From: Yamagishiella unicocca
Taxonomy: Eukaryota; Chlorophyta; Chlorophyceae; Chlamydomonadales; Volvocaceae
Direction of reading: 5' to 3'
Length of the DNA stretch: 64,000 bases
NCBI GenBank assembly: GCA_003116995.1
Contig: BDSL01000191.1
Span: 1 to 64,000, forward strand
The translations under genes were made by a program, and so were the position numbers. The notes beneath the pieces are model-generated. The model saw only the letters and a program-made list of their open reading frames with translations. It made no database searches and was not told the origin of the DNA. Below, in pieces: positions 55,861 to 64,000 of this stretch. Within the stretch, counting starts at the first letter, position 1. Every line of letters starts with the position of its first letter.

Positions 55861-57500
55861 GCGCCCTATGGTCATCGCCGCCGGGCAAGGCCGGGAGTTT
55901 TGCCTGCGGGGAGGTGGGTGGGAAGTCAAAGCTAATAACGAGAAAACGACAGTATCGCTCTCACTGTGAAGGCAGGGTGCCAAAACAGGGAGAGCGCCCG
56001 AAACAATGACTCGAGCCATATGTACGGCTTCCGTACAGAACCGGGCTTAGAGGCTACGATCTCTGCGTTCCACCGCCTCTAAGCTGTAAATGTTTTCAGA
56101 ATGCGACGCTGCACGGGGGTTTCGACCTGCCGTCCAATCCCCTCGCCCGGTTCGTCCACCCCCCCTGCCGTCCACCCCCCAACTCCCAGGTTTCGTCGCT
56201 GCCCCGCAGTCCCCACCTGCGGTTTGTTGTTTTCCAAGGCAAGGCGGCGCCAGCTCGGCTCCAAGGGTACATGTCATGAAGGTGGTATCCTTACTGGCCG
56301 GACTTTGCCAAGGCGCAGATCCCGGGCGCATGAACGTCATCATCCACACATCCAATGAACAAGGGTGAACCAGAGGCCCGTCGTAACGCGTCAGGGTTTG
56401 AGGGCCCTCACAACCTGTGCCTTCGTAGTCCTAATTCGAAGCAAAGCTTCGAAAGCGTGTGTATGGGCATACGGTTTAAGTGCGCAGTTTGGCCATGAGT
56501 ATGTCGCACGGTTTTTCGCCGGCTCCAGAACCTCGTTACAACACAGGGATTGCATACCCTCTCACAGGGACAGACCCTCAATACAGATGTGATGCAGACC
56601 ATAATGTAGGCAACAGGGCGTGTTGCTGTTCTTTGGCAGCCTCCAATTGCATCTTGGTACCGGTATTTGGGAAGATAAGCGCTTCACGGTGGCCGAAGCA
56701 GCTGCCTGCTCCTATCTTTGTAACAACTTACGGACGTTGGCTGCATCCAAAGCTCGCCTTCCTTGCAAACCTGCCGTCGGAACGGAACGACGCCACGATA
56801 GAGTCTACGAAAATGAAAGCCGCAGGTGGTGCAAAAGCAGGTGAGTCGTTGTGACATATGTTGTTTCCCGTCGTTATCCGTAGCGAAGGAGAGGTAGCCT
56901 TCTCCCTAACTGCGTGCTTCAACTCGGCATGCTCATGTGGTGCCTCTTGAGTAATGTTACGCGCAATTCATAGAGGCACGTACTCTTGCATATTATCTGT
57001 GTGCGCGCAAAGCACCAAATTCCACCCCTGCCTGCCTTCCGCTTTCTTCTGCAGGCGCAGCGGCTGGCCATGGCCCTGGCGTTGCGGCAGCTGCCGGTGA
57101 GCTTGCTTGCTGCTGTCGCGTCTCCCTGGCTTGTTGGGGGCATCACTTGCACTGGGGCTAGCCTGCTGTATGGTTCGGGCCGTCTTTTTCGGCCACGCAG
57201 CTGCGGGCTGTGCGGTCGGGTTGCTTGCCGCATTGTTAGTAGGGGCAACATGCGGAGGGGTCGTTGCATTGCGCATTCGTGTTGGTAATCCTCTGCACAC
57301 TCTCACTCCCCTGACGTCCAGGTGGTGGTACGGGCGGCGTGGTGGCCTGGTGGCCCAGAGCTGGCGTGACCCCCCGTATGAGGCAGTTGATTGGTAAGCG
57401 TGCAGCGCCTGCGTCATTCAGCACACAGCTGCAGCATGGTCGACAGCGTGCAGCACAAGCACGGTGGCCCTAGCGCCTGTGGGAAGCCAGGAGGCATCAT
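55861..57500. other. Scattered possible short exons, no complete gene
   Basis: A hairpin gtacggcttccgtac lies at 56020-56034. Possible plus-strand exon 56208-56367 reads VHVMKVVSLLAGLCQGADPG to a stop. At 57055-57102 a short plus-strand exon-like piece (AQRLAMALALRQLP, donor gtgagc) could splice to 57323. Hydrophobic frames at 57107-57290 are ambiguous. Nothing is strong enough to name. Confidence 0.3.
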
Positions 57501-57628
57501 GCTGTCGGGGCTGCTGACCCAGAAGCACCTAGCACCGGTTGCTTAGTGCTGCCCACTGTCGTGCCGCATCTTGGCGTCGTCAACGATCCTGGCCCCACCG
57601 CTGCTCCATATCCGGGACCCCCGCCTCG

Positions 57629-58870
57629 CAGGCTGTGGCTGAGCTTCGCCGAGGCGCCCGAGATGGAGGTATCCATCGCGCCCGCGCTGGGCAACCGCAA
57701 GCTGTCGGGGGCCCTCGTCATCGGCCGGGTGTCGGTGTGGGTCGTCTGTGCCAAGGTGCGACCACCCGCAGCATCACACCTTCCTCCCACCGGCACTCAC
57801 GTACCACCTCAGTTGTGAACACTACTCCAGGGAGCCTCGGGCGTCTCTATGGCACCCATGGCGTTCCGTACTCCTGTTCCTACGCCACGACAGCGGGCTG
57901 ACCAAGGTCTTGGCCCCCAACTAGCTGCTAGCGGCTTACCCTTTGACGTCGACCACAGCCCTGTTGATCACGGCTCCGTCACCTTGCCGCAGCCGAGCAC
58001 CTCGGCTGGCCGTTCAACTTCGGTTACATCACCGCATCACCCTACTTCAGCCCTCCCCGCCCCCGATCTCGCCCACCCTCTCCCCACCACCACCTGCAGG
58101 TCGCCGCCGGCCTTGCTCGCCCCATGGTGTACCCCGCCTGCGTGGACGTGCGCATGGGCAAGCTGCTGCTGCCAATCGACAGCACTAAGAACGCTGTCAG
58201 GTTCTTCAACTCGCCATCGACACCTTGACCCGCCCCACAGTGGGTGCCACCTCCGGCACAGCTAACAACGCCGCTGCAGGAGACGCCGCCGCCGCCATAG
58301 CAGCAGCATCCGGTGCGAAACGGTGGCCCGCCTCCGAAATCCAGGTGGGCACTACGTCATGTGTTCGGCGGGAAGGGGGGGAGCTGCAAGGCAGGGTCCT
58401 GGGCGTAGAGCAGCAGCTGCTCGCAAGTGCAGTGGGGCTCCCTCAGCAGCACCGTGGTGGGCGTCGTGGCCCGGTAGGGAACAGCCAGCCACCCGGGGTC
58501 AGCCACCCGGGGTCAGCCACCCGGGTTTCATCGACTGTCCCCTGCAGTGCCCTACTACGAGCAGCGTAGTGTCCGCGGTCCCTACCAGCAGGCTGACACG
58601 GGCCGCACACACCCCCTCGCCTTAATTCCCGCTGCAGGGTGGCCTCCTCCTCGGGGCTAGTGGGCATCCGGGCCGACCTCCCCGGCACCGCTGTCGTCTG
58701 CGTCGACCTGCAGCACCCCGCGAGGATGGGTGTGGGCGCTGGTGGCCGCTCCTCCGTGCCGCCCTTTCCGCCGCCGCCGTCTGTCTCCGGGGCCATGGTC
58801 CGGCCCCACCACGTTCATCAGCTCCGCCCTGGTGGTGGTGGCCACCGCTGGCCTAGCCCGCGGTAGCAGC
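57629..58870 (+). CDS. Exons of an unnamed protein, possibly lipid-transfer (SMP-like)
   Basis: Exon 57629-57755 (after acceptor ctcgcag) reads LWLSFAEAPEMEVSIAPALG then LSGALVIGRVSVWVVCAK and has donor gtgcga. Exon 58100-58200 (after ctgcag) continues in phase 0: VAAGLARPMVYPACVDVRMG and LLLPIDSTKNAV. The alternation of strands and the MVYP motif recall SMP lipid-binding modules of tricalbin/synaptotagmin proteins, but the likeness is weak. A further exon-like piece, 58638-58860, reads SGLVGIRADLPGTAVVCVDL; its phase does not fit the intermediate piece at 58278-58342. N- and C-termini are not found. Confidence 0.35.
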
Positions 58871-61800
58871 GGCAGTGTTTTTACCGAGAGGGCAGTCCAC
58901 CACGTGATTCGCCCTACATCGTCGGTCCTTGACAGCAGCCCGGGGGATCATTGGACAGCGTGCGGAGGACGGGACATGAGGAGGGGAGGCGGACGACGGT
59001 TTCATACAGGACGGTTTCAGCCTGTGCGACTCAACAGTATGGCGCCGACTACTAGCGACGGTGGCGCGATGGCAACATCGATGGCAGGGCGTCAACACTG
59101 TACGGCACGGACCGGGCCGTCGGCGGCGCCTCTGCGTTCTGGATCCTGGATCCTGGCGCGGCGCCGCCGGTTGGTAGCGGCGAACAGCAGACTTTGGGGT
59201 GATGCAGCTGCCGCGGGTTGTGGCGCTGGGGCCACCGGGGCACCGCGTGACTCGTCCGCTGTGTCGCTGTACAGCAGCAGCGGGCAGCACAGGAGCATCA
59301 CCAGCAGCAGCCGCAGCACCCACAGGCACAGGGGCAGGCAGTCGCAGTCGCACCCAGGACCACATCAGCAGCTGGCCAGCCCTTTTGAACGGCGTGCTTC
59401 CTTACTCCTCGCAGCCAAGGTGCCACCTCCTCACAGCCAGATAGCACCGCACCCAGTGAACCGTGCGGCGCCGACGGCGATGACGGGTCGTGCACCCCCA
59501 CCGACACCCACCCTCCTGTCGTGCGCGCAACTCTGCTGCGATCAGGACATCACATCGCGCTGCTGGGACCAGCTGGTGCCGACAGACAGGGCGGAGCGCA
59601 CCGAGGGTGAGGGGGACGGGAGGGACGGCCCAGGTCCAGGCAGGCGCTTAGCAATGGCGATGAGCGTGCAGTTGTCACTATGGCCGTCGTGGCCTTGGTA
59701 GAGCGCTCTCACGGGTTCTCGCTGTCGGCGTGCGCAAAGCCTTCGGGGAAAGGGTTAAGAGTTCAAGGTCCAGGAGCACATACAGAATTTGGTGAACGTA
59801 CATTGCCTGCCCTCGCCACAACTGCGCTAGGTGTCTGTCTGCGGTGGCGCCGTGCATGCCCCCTTTCCCTCCGATGTCACGTTACAAGCCCCCACCATCT
59901 CTCCGCTCGTGTGTCCTGTGGTATCCAGGAACGAAGGCGCGCAGGGCGAAGGCGGTGGGAAGCAGCAGGGACCTAGCGGCCGCGGAGGTGCTGAAGGCGG
60001 GGCCACGATACGGGCCACAATTGGACACCACACATGGCACCGGGCTTTCGAGTGGTTTCACGTCTGCGTCATCATGGTGTCGCGTGCTGCCGTACAGCTA
60101 ACCTCTGTCGGGTTGGCCACAGTCACCTAGTTAGTTTGCCTGCAGCGGCGGCGCTCCGAACCGTCTGCGCACGCAGTCGTCAGACACACGAGAACCATCA
60201 CAGACCGCGAGTGTGCACCACGTGCGTGATAAACATTTAGCAACGTATCCTTATTTTTACCATCATTTCTAGTTATGATGCTGCTGTCATGTTTACCGTA
60301 CATGGAACCTGCTCGGCTCTCCCTATATCCTGTGGACGTTGCAGTGGGGGGTTGGAAGCTGATCCCATCGGCTTGGACCCGGAGGCTTGGGTAGGCGTGG
60401 CAGAAGACCCAGGCGGCTAAACGGTTCGGCAGGATGTGTTCCGGAAGCAGGACCCAGTTGCGGTCTCCGTCCCAGCCCGGATATCAATCGTTATTGTGGA
60501 GACGTGATATGTTACCAAGCGGCACCAGCGAGCTTGAGGAGGGTGAGGCGCGGCCGAATGCTGTTGGCGGAGTCAATGGTCGGGGGCCACTGGGGCCTGG
60601 CGGCGGGGCCAGGTGACGGCGACGAGCGCCCATTTTGACATGGCGGCCGAGCGAGTCGAAGTGCGACGACGGAAACAGGAGGACAAGACGTGCACCGCCT
60701 CATCGTTGTTTCGCGTTCATCCGTGCGCTGCAAGGTGGTCGGTCACGACCCTCTCGCTATAATACTTGCACACCGCCGGTCTAGCCTTTAGTTTGGGATC
60801 CACCTATATTCTCATAATCATATTACACTGTATCCATGAAGACGGCTCCTGTGTCTCGTTCAGTGACCTGCAATGTGTCCGATAGCTTTAACTTCTGGAG
60901 CCCACGCACTGTAACATGTGGTTATTGCATATGGTGTGTGTTGGTCCCGCGACTGATGATGTCCCTGCCGGACAGTTCTCTGTGCTTTCCTCTTTTCCCT
61001 CGGTTTGTTTGGGTGCGGGACTCGCCTGGGATCTCAGGTGGACGGTTATTGTTCGGCTTGCAGTGACGTTCTGCTGTTCTCTGCGGGACAAGGGTTTGTT
61101 TTGGCTGCAGTTGGCGTATTGGGCCATCTGGGCTACTGCCCCCTGGGTGGTTATTGCCGCTGGTCTGAGTTCTTGGTGGTATCTCGGTCGTATCTCGGTC
61201 TTTTTCGCCTTGTGTACCTGGAACCCAGCGTAACAGCAGCTGCTACTAATACTGTTGTTCCCGCAAACAGTGCACCGATCGTTCATGGCTGGGCATAAAC
61301 GCACGGTGTCGGTCGGCAAGTTCATGTTGCTGATGGGAGCTGTCTTCGTACTTATGATGCTAACCAGACTCGCAGTGGGCCAGGGAAGCGAACCGCGCTC
61401 CCACTAACGCCCAGTCCACCACGTTATTACGATATACAAGGTCGGACATCTAATTGGGGCGTAGTTACTTTGGGCGGATGTAGCATGCATCTCCAAACAT
61501 GTGTCCCGAACGATTTCCTAATCGGCTTCCCTAGTCAGTGCCGACCCACAGGTTTTCATCACATACCCATTCGTTAGGTCCGAGCGGCAGCTGTGTCTGA
61601 AATATGCTCTTCACGTCCTGCTGGGGCTTCTGTAGGACAACTAACGCAACCAATGGGACCGGCCTGATGCCGCGGCAGTTCAGCCTTTCCCGTGTAACTG
61701 CTCTGCCTGCCCTCCCCCCCCATTTTTAAATCCGGCTTGCGCCCAGCTCATTCCTCAGTCGCCGGCTGTGACATTGCACACACCGGCGCCAGTGACGGCC

Positions 61801-63335
61801 AGGCCCCCAGCTTCACGGTACTACCACCACCACCACCACCACCACCGGATCTCCGGTGCGTCCTTTGCCTTGTTCAGTGGTCGGCGTACGTTCTACCTGA
61901 TGGCCGTACCTTACGGTCTGGGGCCCACTGCAACAATGCTCCTACTACGACTCCTACGACTACGACTACTGCTACCGGTATCACCGCCGGGCCAGCCGGG
62001 CCCGACGTGCGGTGGCACAAGCAAGCAAAACAGCCACTGCTCAGGCCGGTGCACGCATAAGCAAACGGCATTAACGCCCAGACACCAAGTACACATTCCA
62101 TAATGCCGGCGGGACCGTCTATTTGTGGGGCCACACTCGACCCCCCAATGCTGGTGATGTGCATGGTCAATAGCCACCGTGCCATTGTGCCCACGACCTC
62201 TCCCCCCATGACGACAGGACCACCGGCGCCCGTGCAGGACACCGACCATGCAATAATTATACAATCAACATTGCTAACTCGGTCAGTCCCATCGTTGCGT
62301 CCTCCTAGCTAGCCGCCGCCGCGCCACCGCCTCCTAGCCGCGGGTCGCACCAGCCAGAAGCCAATGATCGTGGCTGACTTGCTGACATGATGGCTCGACT
62401 GCGGCGAAACAGCGCGCCAGCAAATAATTGCGCAGCAGGCTACCGGTGCACGCGTACATGACAACAGCGATCCGCAGCCGGGTAGAGCCGCTGGCGCAGC
62501 AGTTCGCGGCGATGACGGAGGCGCGCACGCGGCGGGCGGCGGCGGAGGCAGGGGACCCGTCCTCCGGGTTCTCCGCGATTACTTCACTCGCTCCACCAGC
62601 GCCGCCTCCGTCACGGTGGCGGCGGCGCCAGCCGCCGCCACCGCCGCGTGCGCGTCTTCCATGGCCTCCTCCTCCTCCACCCGCAACAGGCAGTGCACCT
62701 CGCCTTCGAATATCTGCCGGCAGGCATAGCCACGCGACACACCACTAGGCGCTCTCCGTCCGGGGTCCAGGGAGTGAGAGCCGACTTGCTGTAAACAGCT
62801 GACGGTGAGCTGACTGCTGGCTTGCTTAAAGCTGGATCTAGCGAAGGATAGGGTTGTGTCTGGCAGTTGCATGCGGCAGCCGCCTCGGCACCCAAGTCCC
62901 CGGCCCCAGTCGCAAAGATACCGCACGCAACACGCAGCACCTGTCCGCGCTGACACGCACACATACGTCCACCCCGAATCCCTACACCGGACGTGCCGAC
63001 ATGATAATTTTCCACGGAGGCAGCAGATAGAGCCTCGAGGTATCGATTCGTGGTGGTGTCCCGCGTCGCCTTGGACCGCATCGGATGAATCCTCGGTGAA
63101 ATTGAACAGCTGATCGTCCAGCTCGGGGCGTCGCCGCCATCCCTCCAAGCCCCGAGCAGACCATACATCCACACGGGTCGGAACGAGGAACAGCGATATG
63201 TCTGGTGCCCTCAAGCCCACCGACGCAGTCTCGTATCTCCCGTATCGGAGCCGACCAGGGCAACGGCCCGAACAGCAGTGTAGAACACGTCGTCAACGAG
63301 GAGGTGCGCCCACCGGCGGGTGCGGAGCGAGCAGC
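58871..63335. other. No confident gene
   Basis: Long frames exist on both strands (for example 58730-59701 plus, 60888-61325 minus, 62579-63220 minus) but several overlap in all frames and lack splice support. The most protein-like pieces are 59931-60130 plus (FEWFHVCVIMVSRAAVQLTS) and 63120-63220 minus (APDISLFLVPTRVDVWSARG). A (CAC)n run lies at 61824-61848. At 61488-61560 a reverse-orientation copy of the intronic repeat family is recognisable (gtgccgacccacaggttttc). Confidence 0.35.
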
Positions 63336-63476
63336 AGGTTGTGTGGTGGTGGGGAGCAGGTGGGGGGAAGCCGCCAGCAGGTGGTGTGGTGGTGGGGAGC
63401 AGGTGGGGGGAAGGCGCCAGCAGGTGGTGTGGTGGTGGGGCAGGTGGGGGGAAGCCGCCAGCAGCGAGTAGAGCCG
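63336..63476. repeat. Three-copy minisatellite of about 48 bases
   Basis: Units share agcaggtggtgtggtggtgg and caggtggggggaag, at about 63336, 63378 and 63420. The third is shortened by several bases. Confidence 0.85.
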
Positions 63477-64000
63477 TGGCGGCCGCAGCGAACTGTAGGA
63501 GGGGAGGGGTGCCATCCAGGTCCTCATGATGCCCCCTCGCTCCGTACTGAAGCCAAATGACGACCTCTGCAGATAGGTCGGTACGGCCGCCAGACAGCTC
63601 CGTCCTGGGTGGCGGGCGCAACGTAGTGCGTGGGCGGCGGTGATTGGGGCAGCAGCCTACGCCGTGAACGCGTGCCTGCTGCCGTACGTACATGCCGCAC
63701 GTGGGCGGCACGCTCCTGCCGTACGTGCAGCCGGCCGCGGCGACGGCGGGCAGTGACTGGAGGCGATGGTGGAGGTCCAGCGGCATGTCGGCTGTCAAGT
63801 AGCGACGGAGGCGGATACGGGATGGCGGCAGGTGGTGACTAGGACGTTGGTTAGCGGGTGGCGGCGGCAGCTGGTTGCCGCCGCCAGATAGACCGCCGGC
63901 GGTGTGGAGCTCTCTTGGAACGTACGCACGGTAACCTGCGACACGCCAGGTGCGCTCCCACGTTCGGAGCGCAGTACTGGTACGTAGCTGATGACGTAGG
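63477..64000. other. Window end; possible minus-strand exon
   Basis: Minus frame near 63690-63800 reads YLTADMPLDLHHRLQSLPAV followed by a cysteine/glycine stretch and could be an exon of a gene beginning beyond the window. Not otherwise supported. Confidence 0.3.

Noticed and set aside
55285..56019. Long overlapping ORFs on both strands (up to 244 codons)
   Set aside because: The underlying tract has almost no T, so stop codons are rare on the plus strand by composition; no splice sites or motifs support a protein.
56015..56050. Group II intron domain V resemblance (gagccatatgtacgg)
   Set aside because: The hairpin lacks the conserved lower stem and bulge of domain V, and no intron-encoded protein is near.
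58730..59701. 323-codon plus-strand ORF
   Set aside because: It overlaps a differently framed exon-like piece, is rich in Arg/Ser/Ala typical of G+C-rich noise, and overlaps open frames on both strands.
60888..61325. Minus-strand ORF with a cysteine cluster, and overlapping hydrophobic plus-strand ORFs
   Set aside because: Three overlapping frames are all open and mutually exclusive; none has splice, start-context or homology support.
1..64000. CRISPR array or bacterial operon
   Set aside because: No repeat-spacer periodicity with unique spacers was seen, and spliced genes with TGTAA signals indicate a eukaryotic nucleus.

Overview
The window looks like nuclear DNA of a volvocine green alga (Chlamydomonas/Gonium/Volvox relatives). 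The evidence is strongly G+C-rich genes broken by many GT-AG introns with C/T-rich acceptors, glycine/alanine/glutamine low complexity, TGTAA-type polyadenylation signals, a secreted EGF/poly-proline protein of the extracellular-matrix type, interstitial CCCTAAAA-like telomere repeats, and volvocine-style retroelements. No bacterial operon structure is present. All gene models were assembled by eye from splice sites and reading-frame phase, so exon edges are inferences.

Layout. 1-11323: a recent segmental duplication. Three copies of a 3.5-kb unit (A truncated, B 1926-5432, C 7736-11323) each carry a minus-strand coiled-coil/polyQ gene and the last exon of a plus-strand SNF2-type helicase; the copies carry different lesions. 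Between B and C lie a four-exon gene with a CXXC-like cysteine cluster (5741-7276) and the helicase penultimate exon (7584). 11324-17993: a low-complexity minus-strand gene, a 3' fragment of a PCI-domain subunit gene, and a long intergenic stretch with a near-perfect fold-back (16658-16814). 17994-22813: a complete nine-exon minus-strand coiled-coil protein gene (475 aa), sharing a 621-bp divergent promoter with RPB7 of RNA polymerase II (23435-26456, six exons, complete). 28380-31439: a four-exon F-box-like/leucine-rich-repeat gene with a TGTAA signal.

32590-35868: a 3.3-kb non-autonomous retroelement with split direct repeats (X1-ORFs-Y1-X2-Y2, read on the minus strand) encoding a gag-like ORF and an adenine/cytosine-methyltransferase-like ORF, with a four-fold internal 241-bp tandem array. 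This is the most interesting system in the window. 36372-38884: a four-exon tocopherol-cyclase-family gene. 40008-42844: broken gene remnants, one beta-propeller (MMS1/DDB1/CPSF160-like). 44575-45669: a complete three-exon secreted EGF-plus-polyproline protein. 46396-48830: minisatellites and decayed AT-richer repeats. 48828-52076: a repeat complex ending in a 322-bp-arm palindrome with telomere-like sequence in its spacer, abutting a small split gene (52095-52608). 53264-53382: a tRNA-like sequence with a nested hairpin. 55430-55860: a tract almost free of T on the plus strand. 56000-64000: scattered possible exons, none complete.

The genes do not form one pathway. Housekeeping genes (RPB7, possible CSN1/RPN7 fragment) sit among lineage-specific and mobile sequence, and a family of short interspersed motifs recurs in the introns of nearly every well-modelled gene.
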